The notes under the pieces are model-generated. The model saw nothing but the letters and a program-made list of their open reading frames with translations. It was not told the DNA's origin and searched no databases. Positions 54,571 through 63,507 of a stretch of 64,000 bases of DNA are shown one piece after another; positions within the stretch are counted from its first letter, which is position 1, and each line of letters starts with the position of its first letter. This DNA is from Chryseobacterium sp. IHB B 17019 (GTDB lineage Bacteria > Bacteroidota > Bacteroidia > Flavobacteriales > Weeksellaceae), in NCBI RefSeq assembly GCF_001456155.1, contig NZ_CP013293.1, positions 496,001 to 560,000 on the forward strand. Direction: 5' to 3'. The position numbers and the translations under genes are program-made.

Positions 54571-55713
54571 ATGGAATTTCCTATTTTACTTATAGTTATT
54601 ATTGCGCTGGCCTTGATTTTCGACTATATCAATGGTTTTCATGATGCTGCCAATTCAATTGCGACTATAGTTTCTACAAAAGTTTTAACTCCATTTCAGG
54701 CTGTACTTTGGGCAGCACTCTGGAATTTTGCAGCCTTTTTTATTGCGGCTTATATCATTGGAGAATTTAAAATCGGTAATACGATCGCCAAAACGGTTAA
54801 TGAGAATTTTATCACCCTTGAAGTCATCTTTTCAGGTCTTATAGCAGCTATTGCATGGAACCTTTTAACGTGGTGGTTTGGTATTCCTTCCTCTTCATCA
54901 CATACTTTGATCGGAGGGTTTCTGGGAGCAGCTCTGATGCACGCTTTCATGATGGATTACCATAATGTAGTGGCAACACAACCGGATTTAGGGTTCTGGG
55001 ATACTTTTAAACTGGCCATCAATCAGGTTACCCACCAAAGTGTTGTGAAATTTGATAAGGTAATTCCTATATTCCTTTTCATTTTCATGGCTCCGATTGT
55101 AGGGATGATTATCTCGATTATTATTACATTAATTATTGTTCACCTTTATAAAAAATCAAACCCACATAAAGCAGATAAATCCTTCAAAAGATTGCAATTG
55201 GTTTCTTCAGCTCTGTTCAGCTTAGGTCATGGTTTGAATGATGCCCAGAAAGTAATGGGAATCATTGGGGCAGCTTTAATTTATTATCATGTTGAAATGC
55301 TTCAGGATCCTATTTATTTGAATATTCCGGCTGCAGGACGTTTTGATTATTTTGCCGAACATTACATTTGGGTTCCTTTGGTTTCTTTCATTGCTATTGC
55401 TTTAGGAACAATGAGCGGTGGTTGGAAAATCATTAAAACAATGGGAACAAAGATCACGAAAGTAACGTCATTGGAAGGGGTAAGTGCTGAAACTGCAGGA
55501 GCAATTACTTTATTCATTACGGATCACTTCGGTATTCCTGTTTCTACAACACACACGATTACAGGTTCCATCATCGGGGTTGGATTAACGAAAAGAATCT
55601 CGGCCGTAAGATGGGGAATTACAGTAAGCCTTCTTTGGGCTTGGGTTCTGACGATTCCGATTTCTGCAATTGTTGCGGGAATTACGTATCTTGTAGTTAC
55701 ATTTTTATCTTAA
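54571..55713 (+). CDS. Inorganic phosphate transporter, Pit family
   Basis: 380 residues with about ten membrane helices. The two signature blocks of PiT transporters are present: DYINGFHDAANSIATIVSTK in the N-terminal half and HGLNDAQKVMGIIGAAL in the C-terminal half, with the central hydrophilic loop (YKKSNPHKADKSFKRL) between. PIPVSTTHTITGSIIGVG near the end matches the family. It couples phosphate-metal uptake to the proton gradient in the inner membrane. Operon with the DUF47 gene; a terminator follows 24 bases after its stop. Confidence 0.96.
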   Translation: MEFPILLIVIIALALIFDYINGFHDAANSIATIVSTKVLTPFQAVLWAALWNFAAFFIAAYIIGEFKIGNTIAKTVNENFITLEVIFSGLIAAIAWNLLTWWFGIPSSSSHTLIGGFLGAALMHAFMMDYHNVVATQPDLGFWDTFKLAINQVTHQSVVKFDKVIPIFLFIFMAPIVGMIISIIITLIIVHLYKKSNPHKADKSFKRLQLVSSALFSLGHGLNDAQKVMGIIGAALIYYHVEMLQDPIYLNIPAAGRFDYFAEHYIWVPLVSFIAIALGTMSGGWKIIKTMGTKITKVTSLEGVSAETAGAITLFITDHFGIPVSTTHTITGSIIGVGLTKRISAVRWGITVSLLWAWVLTIPISAIVAGITYLVVTFLS

Positions 55714-55736
55714 TATAGATATTTTAAACATAAAAA

Positions 55737-55764
55737 AGACTCTGTCCGTATGGGCAGAGTCTTT
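55737..55764 (+). terminator. Terminator of the Pit operon
   Basis: GACTCTGTCC, loop GTAT, GGGCAGAGTC, then TTTGTTT. Confidence 0.85.
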
Positions 55765-55785
55765 GTTTATAGATTGAGAAAATCT

Positions 55786-55900
55786 GAAGTTTTTCCTGCT
55801 TTCCGCACTCGCTATTTTTTGGATTCGGCTGCGGCGGCAAAGCCGCCGCAGCCGAATCCAAAAAAATGAGCTCAAACAAATGCTTCAATCAGGGCTAGGG
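55786..55900. repeat. Structured interspersed element, copy D
   Basis: Left GAAGTTTTTCCTGCTTTCCG, right TGCTTCAATCAGGGCTAGGG. The hairpin at 55811-55871 has stem ATTTTTTGGATTCGGCTGCG with loop AAA. The left CCTG faces CAGG at the right where other copies have CCCG and CGGG, a compensatory pair change. It sits in the gene-free stretch 55714-56218. Confidence 0.8.
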
Positions 55901-55943
55901 TTGCAGTCGCTGATTTAAACATCTGAAAAATAACCACCAAGTT

Positions 55944-56023
55944 TTGTCATCCCGTAGGGATCTAGGCAAGAATCTTTCCAAAACGTTTCTAATACTAAGT
56001 TTAGATCCCTACGGGATGACAAA
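55944..56023. repeat. Near-perfect inverted repeat of the GGATCTAGGC type
   Basis: TTGTCATCCCGTAGGGATCT at the left and its reverse complement AGATCCCTACGGGATGACAA at the right, about 40 bases apart. A diverged copy is at 35338-35412. Confidence 0.75.
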
Positions 56024-56136
56024 CGTATGAAAATAAATTGAGAATAAAAAAAAGCTTAAAAAATAGAACTAAATAAAACTTTAATATTTAAATAATTTAA
56101 GTAAATAGCTATAAATATTACACACATAAAATTTTG

Positions 56137-56170
56137 AATCCTCACTTAATAAAAACGGTGAGGATTTTTG
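56137..56170 (+). terminator. Orphan terminator-like hairpin
   Basis: AATCCTCAC, loop of 12 bases, GTGAGGATT then TTTGTTTT. No gene ends nearby on this strand (the Pit gene already has its own terminator), so it may end a small RNA or insulate the next gene, whose -7 box is 24 bases on. Confidence 0.55.
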
Positions 56171-56193
56171 TTTTACAGACCCCTGAAAAATTG

Positions 56194-56201
56194 TATTTTT
56201 G
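56194..56201 (+). promoter_or_regulatory. -7 box of polyprenyl synthase gene
   Basis: TATTTTTG matches TAnnTTTG. A TTG at 56168-56170 lies 23 bases upstream, within the -33 spacing seen in Bacteroidetes. 17 bases before ATG 56219. Confidence 0.65.
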
Positions 56202-56218
56202 TTCAAACTATTAGAATT

Positions 56219-57190
56219 ATGGAATTTTTAGACAGATACCAACAGATGGTTGCTGATGCCATTACCAAATACACTTTTAAAGACAAGCCTGCCGAACTAT
56301 ATGAGCCGATGAACTATATCATTTCCCATGGAGGGAAACGCCTTCGTCCGATTATGGTTTTGATGGCATGTGATTTATTCGGCGGTAATTTGAATGAAGC
56401 GATTAAACCTGCGCTGGCTATCGAGTTTTTCCATAATTTCACGCTGATCCATGACGATATTATGGATGAGGCTCCTTTGAGAAGAAACAAACCTACCATT
56501 CATACTTTACACGGAATCAATGTCGGGATTTTATCCGGCGACGGATTGATGTTGAAAGCTTACAAGTTTTTTGAAGACCTTGAACCTGAGATTTTTAAGG
56601 CTTGTATCAGAATCTTTACCCATACAGGTTTGCTGTTATGTGAAGGCCAGCAATATGACATTAATTTTGAAACTCAGGAAAATGTAACTTTTGATGATTA
56701 TATCAGGATGATTACTTATAAAACAGGAGTTTTGAGCGCTTCTTCATTCGAAATCGGGGCATTGATTGCAAAGGCAAATTTCAAAGATGCAAAAGCCATT
56801 TTCAATTTTGGAAAACATATCGGAATCGCGTTCCAGATTATGGATGATTATCTGGATGTATTTGGAGATCAGGCCAGTTTTGGTAAGAAGCATGCAGGTG
56901 ATATTTACGAAAATAAAAAAACGGTTCTTTATCTTATGGCGAGAGAACATGCGACTGAAGAGGAAAGAAAAGAACTGGATTACTGGTATTCTAAAAAGAC
57001 CGATAATATTGATAAAGTATACGGTGTAGAAAAGATTTTCAGAAGAACGAAGGTGGACGAAAAAGCGTTGAGACTGATAGAAAAGCACAATGAAATCGGG
57101 CAGAGCTATCTTCAGAAAATAAATATTCCGGAGGAGAAGAAAAAACCGTTTATCGAACTGGCAAATTATTTATTAAGAAGAGAAAGCTAA
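56219..57190 (+). CDS. Polyprenyl (trans-isoprenyl) diphosphate synthase
   Basis: 323 residues from ATG 56219; an earlier TTG frame overlaps the promoter. Cytosolic, all-helical. First aspartate-rich motif in LIHDDIMDEAPLRRNKPT with GGKRLRP upstream, and the second in IGIAFQIMDDYLDVFGD, both intact. It condenses isopentenyl diphosphate with allylic diphosphates to make longer chains, such as the quinone side chain. Chain length cannot be read with confidence; ahead of the first motif (AIEFFHNFTLIHDD) bulky residues may shorten the product. Single gene. Confidence 0.93.
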   Translation: MEFLDRYQQMVADAITKYTFKDKPAELYEPMNYIISHGGKRLRPIMVLMACDLFGGNLNEAIKPALAIEFFHNFTLIHDDIMDEAPLRRNKPTIHTLHGINVGILSGDGLMLKAYKFFEDLEPEIFKACIRIFTHTGLLLCEGQQYDINFETQENVTFDDYIRMITYKTGVLSASSFEIGALIAKANFKDAKAIFNFGKHIGIAFQIMDDYLDVFGDQASFGKKHAGDIYENKKTVLYLMAREHATEEERKELDYWYSKKTDNIDKVYGVEKIFRRTKVDEKALRLIEKHNEIGQSYLQKINIPEEKKKPFIELANYLLRRES

Positions 57191-57264
57191 ATTAGGTAGC
57201 AGATATTAGATGATAGGCAGTAGTTTTTTCCTGCAATCTAAAACCTGCAACCTCATACCTAAAA

Positions 57265-58224
57265 ATGAAATTCAGGACCGAAGTTGAGATTAAAGAATCG
57301 CAGAAAAAAATTGATATTGAAGATAAAATATTTTCAATAGGTTCATGTTTTGCTTCAGAAATATCAGATTTGCTTCAACAAGGTCAATTACAGACTGTTA
57401 ATAATCCTTTTGGAACAATTTTTAATCCTTTTTCCATTAATAATTCCATTAAAAGGCTTCATGATGCTGAGTTTTATACAGAAGATGAGCTGATTACTTT
57501 TAACGATGAATATATTTCTTTTGACCATCATACCAGTTTTGATACAAGATATATTCATCAGACTTTAAATAAAATTAATGCTAAAATCGAAGAAGGAAAT
57601 TCTTTTCTGCAGGATTCCAATTGGGTGATCATTACATACGGAACTTCATTTATTTATGAATTTATTCCCAAGCAGAAACTGGTTGCCAACTGTCATAAAA
57701 TACCACAGAAATTCTTCGAAAAAAGATTGCTTACCCATCAGGAACTCACTGATTCTTTGTATAATACTATTTTAAACTTAAAAGACATCTGTAAGGATGA
57801 TGTTCAGATTTTATTTACCGTTTCACCTGTTCGTCATACAAAGGACGGAATGATTGAAAATCAACTAAGTAAGTCGAAATTAATCACGGCAATTCACGAA
57901 ACAATTCCACAATTTGAAAACTGTCATTATCTTCCGGTTTATGAAATTGTAATGGATGATCTTCGAGATTATCGTTTTTACAAAGAAGATATGATTCATC
58001 CTAATAATCAAGCGGTTAATTATATTTTTGAAAAATTTGGAAATGCTTATTTTTCAGATGAAACAAAGGAGTTTATTAAAGAAAATTTTAAAATTAATAA
58101 AGCATTAGAACATAAAACTACAGACGAAAAAGACCCTAAATATATCGAGTTTAAAGAAAAATTAAACCAAAGGATTGAAGATCAAAGGCAAAAAGTAAAG
58201 CATAAAATATTTTCAAATGATTGA
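57265..58224 (+). CDS. GSCFA domain protein
   Basis: 319 residues, cytosolic. The name-giving motif GSCFASEI is at residues ~27-34 (IFSIGSCFASEISDLLQ), followed by NPFGTIFNPFSI, both typical of the GSCFA family, a group of SGNH/GDSL-like hydrolases mostly in Bacteroidetes and proteobacteria. Further blocks include WVITYGTSFIYE, FTVSPVRHTKDG and DMIHPNNQAV, giving the His/Asp pair expected of SGNH esterases. Function unknown. It overlaps the next gene by 8 bases. Confidence 0.93.
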   Translation: MKFRTEVEIKESQKKIDIEDKIFSIGSCFASEISDLLQQGQLQTVNNPFGTIFNPFSINNSIKRLHDAEFYTEDELITFNDEYISFDHHTSFDTRYIHQTLNKINAKIEEGNSFLQDSNWVIITYGTSFIYEFIPKQKLVANCHKIPQKFFEKRLLTHQELTDSLYNTILNLKDICKDDVQILFTVSPVRHTKDGMIENQLSKSKLITAIHETIPQFENCHYLPVYEIVMDDLRDYRFYKEDMIHPNNQAVNYIFEKFGNAYFSDETKEFIKENFKINKALEHKTTDEKDPKYIEFKEKLNQRIEDQRQKVKHKIFSND

Positions 58225-58744
58225 TTTTACAACCATCGATTATTTGAAAAACGGAAACAAAAAGCAAAAAAGGGTTTATGAAATTCTTACAAAACATCGA
58301 ATATTAGAAAAATTAAAAGAATATTCTCCCATTTTAGCCGGAACCATTCCTATTGAAATTGATATTGAAGGTAGCGATCTGGATATTATTTGTGAGGTTG
58401 ATCTTAGATTTGAAGAGGATTTTTTAGATGATCTAATGTTTAGCAAATTTATTCCTCATGATGTAAAGGTTAAAGTTGAATATCCAATTATTAATGGTGA
58501 AAAATGTATTGTTTTAAATTTCATGCTGGAAGAATTTTCTATTGAAATTTTCGGACAGAATAAGCCGACAATTGAGCAAAACGCTTATCGTCACATGATT
58601 GCTGAATACAAAATATTACAGGAAAAAGGAGAAGATTTTAAACAAAAAATAATAGAATTAAAGCAAAAAGGTATAAAAACAGAGCCTGTTTTCGGAATGT
58701 TGCTGGGACTTAATAATCCTTATGAAGATCTATTAAAAATGTAA
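58217..58744 (+). CDS. DUF4269 family nucleotidyltransferase-like protein
   Basis: 175 residues, starting inside the end of the GSCFA gene. The core PILAGTIPIEIDIEGSDLDIICEV resembles a minimal nucleotidyltransferase fold with the acidic SDLDI motif. Then VEYPIINGEKCIVLNFM and HRHMIAEYKILQEKG-like segments match DUF4269. No activity has been shown for the family to my knowledge. Translational coupling with GSCFA (8-base overlap) and with TatD (5-base gap) suggests one operon. Confidence 0.88.
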   Translation: MIDFTTIDYLKNGNKKQKRVYEILTKHRILEKLKEYSPILAGTIPIEIDIEGSDLDIICEVDLRFEEDFLDDLMFSKFIPHDVKVKVEYPIINGEKCIVLNFMLEEFSIEIFGQNKPTIEQNAYRHMIAEYKILQEKGEDFKQKIIELKQKGIKTEPVFGMLLGLNNPYEDLLKM

Positions 58745-58749
58745 AAAAA

Positions 58750-59514
58750 ATGATTGATACACACACCCATTTATACGCAGAAGAGTTCGATGAAGACAGA
58801 AAGGAAATGATTCAAAGAGCGATCGATAAAGGAATTAACGAGTTTTATCTTCCTGCAATTGATTCTGAATCTCATGGAAAAATGCTACAGCTTGAAGCTG
58901 AATATCCCAACCACATTTTTTCGATGATGGGTCTGCATCCTTGTTATGTAAAGCCAGAAACATGGGAAAATGAATTGGAAATTGTAAAAAATTATCTGAG
59001 TCAAAGGGCTTTTCCGGCTATCGGAGAAATCGGGATTGATCTGTATTGGGATAAAACGACGTTGGATATTCAGGTAAAAGCTTTCGAACACCAAATCGAC
59101 TGGGCGATTGAGAAAGATTTGCCTATTGTTATTCATACAAGAGAAAGTTTTGATGAAACTTTTGAAGTGCTGGAAAGAAAAAAACATCCCAAACTTCGAG
59201 GTATTTTTCACTGCTTCTCAGGAAATTTGGAACAGGCAAAACATGCAATTGATTTAAATTTTATTTTGGGAATCGGTGGAGTAGTGACTTTTAAAAATGG
59301 TAAAATCGATCAGTTTTTACACGAAATTCCATTAGAAAAAATCGTTTTGGAGACAGATTCGCCTTACCTGGCGCCGGTTCCGCACCGAGGAAAAAGAAAT
59401 GAGAGTTCTTACCTTGATCTGGTAGCCGGTAAACTGGTGAATATTTATGGAAAAGACTTCTCGGAAATTGACAGAATCACGACTGAGAATGCAAAAAAAA
59501 TGTTTAATAAGTAA
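58750..59514 (+). CDS. TatD family metal-dependent DNase
   Basis: 254 residues, cytosolic. Begins MIDTHTHLYAEEFDEDR with the first metal ligands HxH, then MGLHPCYVKP, GEIGIDLYWD (Glu ligand), HTRESF, FHCFSG and LETDSPYLAP (Asp), the full set for TatD/YcfH hydrolases. Homologues cut DNA 3' ends in repair or apoptosis-like turnover. It lies 5 bases after the DUF4269 gene and 2 before a methyltransferase gene. Confidence 0.95.
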   Translation: MIDTHTHLYAEEFDEDRKEMIQRAIDKGINEFYLPAIDSESHGKMLQLEAEYPNHIFSMMGLHPCYVKPETWENELEIVKNYLSQRAFPAIGEIGIDLYWDKTTLDIQVKAFEHQIDWAIEKDLPIVIHTRESFDETFEVLERKKHPKLRGIFHCFSGNLEQAKHAIDLNFILGIGGVVTFKNGKIDQFLHEIPLEKIVLETDSPYLAPVPHRGKRNESSYLDLVAGKLVNIYGKDFSEIDRITTENAKKMFNK

Positions 59515-59516
59515 AG

Positions 59517-60311
59517 ATGAGAGCAACAGTTTCCAAGTTTTTAAGACAGTCCAAATTATTGTTTATAGCTGATAAATTGAGGTTTTATATTCAAAAATTC
59601 AAAAATCAGGATAAGAATAAATCCTTTCAGTCAAAACATCCGGAATTTATTTTTCCTCCGGATTATCTAATGTATGAATCTTTTAATATCAACTACGAAA
59701 GCTATTACAAAAGCGGAAAAGCAGCTGCGGAAAAGTTTATCAACATCTTTAAAAAATATAATTCAACGGAGCAAGCCAGGATTTTGGATTGGGGATGCGG
59801 ACCGGCAAGGGTTGTAAGACATATTCCGGAAGTGTTGCCGGATAGTAGTGTTTTTGGAACGGATTACAATCAGAATTCAATAGAATGGAACAAAAAAAAT
59901 ATCAAAAATGTTGATTTTAATCTTAATGGATTAAGCGCAAAACTACCTTATGAAGATAACTTTTTTGATTTTATATACGGGATTTCAATTTTCACACACC
60001 TTTCCGAACAATTACATTACGACTGGAAAAATGAATTGACCAGAGTGCTTAAAAAAGACGGTATTTTGCTATTATCCTTACAGGGAAACCTCTTCAAAAC
60101 CATTCTTACTGATGATGAAATCAAGGTTTTTGAAAAAGGTAATATTGTAGTGAGAGGAAACGTAAAAGAGGGTCACAGAACATATTCTGCTTTTCATCCG
60201 GAAGATTTTGTAAAAAAGCTCTTTTCCGATTATGAAATTCTGGAACATATCGATTCTTTTATCAATAATGGCAAACCGGAACAGGACATCTGGATTTTAA
60301 AGAAAAAATAA
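59517..60311 (+). CDS. Class I SAM-dependent methyltransferase
   Basis: 264 residues. An N-terminal ~85-residue helical segment precedes the Rossmann domain: ARILDWGCGPARVVRHIPEV (SAM motif), VFGTDYNQNSIEWN, FDFIYGISIFTHLSE and LKKDGILLLSLQG. The acceptor is unknown. It starts 2 bases after tatD, the last gene of the GSCFA operon, and is convergent with the RhlE-like helicase gene. Confidence 0.9.
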   Translation: MRATVSKFLRQSKLLFIADKLRFYIQKFKNQDKNKSFQSKHPEFIFPPDYLMYESFNINYESYYKSGKAAAEKFINIFKKYNSTEQARILDWGCGPARVVRHIPEVLPDSSVFGTDYNQNSIEWNKKNIKNVDFNLNGLSAKLPYEDNFFDFIYGISIFTHLSEQLHYDWKNELTRVLKKDGILLLSLQGNLFKTILTDDEIKVFEKGNIVVRGNVKEGHRTYSAFHPEDFVKKLFSDYEILEHIDSFINNGKPEQDIWILKKK

Positions 60312-60335
60312 GCCTCTCAAAACTGAAAGGCTATC
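60312..60335. terminator. Weak bidirectional terminator
   Basis: AGCCT...AGGCT around an A-rich loop, between convergent stops at 60311 and 60339; only about five strong pairs. Confidence 0.4.
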
Positions 60336-60338
60336 TCT

Positions 60339-61649
60339 TTATTTTTTTCTTGTAAAATTCTTATTCTTAGGCTTTTTAAATCCCATTGAAGGGCCTGCTT
60401 CTGAGCTTCTCTTTTTATTATTACCGCCGGGTCTCGGAGAATTTGACCTTGGAGTTCTCGGTTTATCGGAACCAGCAGAAGTTGGTTTATTATTCGAATC
60501 TCTTTTCAGAGCAACTAAATCGTCTGTATGGAAAGGGTGATTTTTAATGACTGGAATTTTCATTCCGATAAGTTTCTCCGTGTTTTTCAGATTTAATAAA
60601 TCCAAACCGTCTACAAAAGAAATGGAATTCCCTTCTGCTCCAGCTCTTCCCGTTCTTCCGATTCTGTGAACATACGTTTCTGAAACATCGGAAAGCTCAA
60701 AGTTGATAACGAATTTCAATTCATCAATATCGATTCCTCTCGCTGCAATATCTGTTGCTACTAAAACTCTTGTTTTTCCCGATTTGAAGTTATTTAAAGC
60801 ATTCTGTCTCGCATTCTGAGACTTATTTCCGTGAATCGCTTCTGTAGAAACTCCGTCGTGTTGAAGTTTTCTGGCGATTTTATCAGCACCATGCTTTGTT
60901 CTTGCAAAAACTAATACGGAGTCGGCAATATCATTCTTTAAAATATGGGTAAGAAGGTTTAATTTGTTTTCTTTTTCGACAAAATATACCGACTGTTTGA
61001 TGGTTTCTGCAGTTGATGAAACGGGTGTAACTTCCACTTTCACAGGATTATTCAAAATCGAATCTGCCAATTTCTGAATTTCCGAAGGCATTGTTGCCGA
61101 GAAAAATAAAGTCTGTCTTCTTTGAGGTAAGAGTTTGATAATTCTCTTTACATCATGCACAAATCCCATATCGAGCATCCTGTCGGCTTCATCCAAAACG
61201 AAAATTTCAAGATTTTTTAAGCTGATAATTCCCTGAGCAATAAAATCCAGTAATCTTCCGGGTGTTGCTACTAAAATATCAACTCCTCTTCTAAGGGCAG
61301 TTTCCTGATTTCCCTGTTTTACACCTCCAAAAATCACTAAATGTTTTAATGGTAAATGTTTTCCGTAAGCCTTGATATTTTCCTCAATTTGTATGGCTAA
61401 TTCTCTTGTAGGAGTTAATATTAAAGCTTTAATATGATTATTTTTAACCTTATTTTGAGAAAGATTCTGTAAAATGGGGATGGCAAAAGCTGCCGTTTTT
61501 CCTGTTCCTGTCTGTGCGCATCCCAAAAAATCTCTGCCTTTTAAAATCTCAGGAATTGATTTTTCCTGGATGGGAGTTGGGTTGGTATATCCTTGTGCCT
61601 CAATTGCTTTTGCAATAGGTTCTATTAATTGTAAGTCTGTAAAATTCAA
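60339..61649 (-). CDS. DEAD-box RNA helicase, RhlE-like
   Basis: 436 residues. Q motif ([17 protein letters not shown]), [44 protein letters not shown] and [13 protein letters not shown] make a full RhlE-type core to ~360. The tail ([18 protein letters not shown] and [14 protein letters not shown]) is short and basic, without the DbpA domain found in the other helicase of this window. It probably acts on rRNA or RNA turnover. Single leftward gene. Confidence 0.94.
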   Translation of the reverse strand: MNFTDLQLIEPIAKAIEAQGYTNPTPIQEKSIPEILKGRDFLGCAQTGTGKTAAFAIPILQNLSQNKVKNNHIKALILTPTRELAIQIEENIKAYGKHLPLKHLVIFGGVKQGNQETALRRGVDILVATPGRLLDFIAQGIISLKNLEIFVLDEADRMLDMGFVHDVKRIIKLLPQRRQTLFFSATMPSEIQKLADSILNNPVKVEVTPVSSTAETIKQSVYFVEKENKLNLLTHILKNDIADSVLVFARTKHGADKIARKLQHDGVSTEAIHGNKSQNARQNALNNFKSGKTRVLVATDIAARGIDIDELKFVINFELSDVSETYVHRIGRTGRAGAEGNSISFVDGLDLLNLKNTEKLIGMKIPVIKNHPFHTDDLVALKRDSNNKPTSAGSDKPRTPRSNSPRPGGNNKKRSSEAGPSMGFKKPKNKNFTRKK

Positions 61650-61673
61650 ATGAATTGTTTTTTTAATTAAAAT

Positions 61674-61700
61674 AAAATTCCTTCAAAAGGAAGGAATTTT
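61674..61700 (-). terminator. Terminator after DUF6438 gene
   Basis: AAAATTCCTTC / GAAGGAATTTT around a 5-base loop, T-rich on the leftward strand, 36 bases after the stop. Confidence 0.7.
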
Positions 61701-61735
61701 ATTCTACAAAGGTAGTTTAAATATTTTTAAGTAGA

Positions 61736-62224
61736 CTATTTCACTTTTGTCCACTGCTGATTCTTTCTTAAATCTTCAAAAAACTTATAAATTTCTGCAA
61801 GCTTTTCAGTTCCTCGCTTTCCATAATCTTCTATATGTTTTGTAGTTCCATCCGAAAATTGAACAGTTAAATGCGAAGTGGGAAGATCTGAAATATTCCT
61901 TTCACCATATTTATCATTTAAACTTTTTATGTTTAAACCGTCTAATAAAGTGATTAATTTATTGTAATCTTCTTCCTTGATTGTTCCCTTAAAAGTCCCT
62001 TCACGGGGCCTGGAGAATTCATCTTTGGAAGGCTTATCGGTAAAATTAAAATGTTCCGCTTCAAAAACGGCTGTTCTATCCGGATTAATAGTCATTTTAA
62101 AAATAGGACAGAATCCGAAGCATGCTGTTGCATGGTATTCAATTTTAGAATATTTAGAATTCACTTTTTGAGAATTACAAGAAAATAAAAAAATAAATGC
62201 ACAAAGGCCTAGTATATATTTCAT
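61736..62224 (-). CDS. DUF6438 lipoprotein
   Basis: 162 residues. Lipobox LFSC at about residue 16 (MKYILGLCAFIFLFSCNSQK). The mature domain begins IEYHATACFGFCPIFKMTI, with the CFGxCP motif of DUF6438 proteins, then the beta strands FEAEHFN and a second half with LTVQFSDGTTKHIEDYG. The family has no known function and is common in Bacteroidetes. Single gene with its own terminator; a 219-base AT-rich gap lies upstream. Confidence 0.87.
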   Translation of the reverse strand: MKYILGLCAFIFLFSCNSQKVNSKYSKIEYHATACFGFCPIFKMTINPDRTAVFEAEHFNFTDKPSKDEFSRPREGTFKGTIKEEDYNKLITLLDGLNIKSLNDKYGERNISDLPTSHLTVQFSDGTTKHIEDYGKRGTEKLAEIYKFFEDLRKNQQWTKVK

Positions 62225-62397
62225 AGTTTAAATTTGGATTGGAGTCTTTCAATAATTGTTCCAAAAGGGCTTTTAAAGCAAAATTTAATAATTAGTTTAA
62301 AATAAATAATAATAAAAAATGTACACGAAGAAGTCGCCATAAACCTTATAGGTTTTCAAAACATAGGTTTGATGAAGTGATCAATATTAATAAAAAA

Positions 62398-62418
62398 AGT
62401 ACACAAAAAGTGTACTTT
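62398..62418 (-). terminator. Terminator of obg
   Basis: AAGTACAC, loop TTTTT, GTGTACTT on the leftward strand, then TTTTTTATT, about 25 bases after the stop. Confidence 0.8.
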
Positions 62419-62443
62419 ATATGTTTAATATTTGTTTACAATT

Positions 62444-63427
62444 TTATCCATGAAGTTGTTTCCAAATTGCATCTTTCAACTCCATAAGGCCTTCTCCCGT
62501 AACACCTGAGAAAAACAGGGGTTTCTTATTTTCAGGGAATTCTGCAGCAATTTCTTTTCTCAGCTCTTCATCCAGAAGATCGGATTTTGAAATGGAAATA
62601 ATAAAATCTTTATCCAGCAATTCAGGGTTATATTCTTTCAATTCATTTTCCAGAATTTTAAACTCCTGGAAGTGACTTTCAGAATCAGCTGGAATTAAAA
62701 ATAACAGGATTGAATTCCTTTCAATATGTCTTAAAAATCTGTGTCCAAGACCTTTACCTTCCGCAGCTCCTTCAATAATTCCCGGAATATCAGCCATTAC
62801 AAAAGACTTGTAATTTCTGTAATCAACGATTCCTAGATTGGGCGTTAAAGTGGTAAATGCATAATTGGCGATCTTCGGCTTTGCAGCTGAAACAGAAGCT
62901 AAAAGCGTAGATTTTCCGGCATTTGGGAACCCTACAAGACCTACATCTGCCAGGATTTTAAGTTCAAAAACGATATATCCTTCCTGACCCGGCATTCCCG
63001 GTTGGGCGAATCGTGGAGTCTGGTTGGTAGAAGATTTGAAATGTTCGTTTCCTTTTCCTCCCATTCCACCTTCCATCAGGATAATTTCCTGGCCGTCTTC
63101 CATTATTTCACCAATGATTTCGCCATCTTCATTTTTAGCAATAGTTCCGATGGGAACATTGATGTAAACATCCTCTCCATAGGCTCCTGTAAGCTGGTTT
63201 TTGCCTCCGTTTTCACCGCGTTCGGCTTTTACGTGACGGGTATATCGAAGGGGTAGTAAAGTCCATTCCTGAGCATTTCCTTTCATGATAACGTGACCTC
63301 CGCGACCTCCATCTCCACCATCAGGACCGCCTTTAGGAATATATTTCTCGCGGCGAAGATGCGCAGAACCTGCACCACCGTGGCCGCTCTTACAATGAAT
63401 TTTTACGTAATCTACAAAATTTGACAT
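62444..63427 (-). CDS. obgE: Obg-family GTPase
   Basis: 327 residues. The N-terminal glycine-rich OBG domain (1-158: [20 protein letters not shown] and [11 protein letters not shown]) is followed by the G domain with G1 [12 protein letters not shown]2-G3 TPNLGIVDY and [10 protein letters not shown]4 SKSD (in place of the usual NKxD) and G5 SGVTGEG. It binds the 50S subunit and links ribosome assembly to growth rate and (p)ppGpp. It lacks the C-terminal OCT extension of some Obg proteins, as is usual in Bacteroidetes. It follows adk with an 80-base spacer of ATGAGTTATGA-type repeats. Confidence 0.97.
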   Translation of the reverse strand: MSNFVDYVKIHCKSGHGGAGSAHLRREKYIPKGGPDGGDGGRGGHVIMKGNAQEWTLLPLRYTRHVKAERGENGGKNQLTGAYGEDVYINVPIGTIAKNEDGEIIGEIMEDGQEIILMEGGMGGKGNEHFKSSTNQTPRFAQPGMPGQEGYIVFELKILADVGLVGFPNAGKSTLLASVSAAKPKIANYAFTTLTPNLGIVDYRNYKSFVMADIPGIIEGAAEGKGLGHRFLRHIERNSILLFLIPADSESHFQEFKILENELKEYNPELLDKDFIISISKSDLLDEELRKEIAAEFPENKKPLFFSGVTGEGLMELKDAIWKQLHG

Positions 63428-63507
63428 TTCTTATAATTATGAGTTATGAGTTATGAATTATGAGAATGAATTGTAATAACTTAAAACTCATCACTCACAA
63501 CTTTTAA

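Noticed and set aside
62327..62372. AAACCTTATAGGTTT palindrome near obg
   Set aside because: Short, imperfect and AT-rich; a weak relative at ~39722 is not enough to call a repeat family here.
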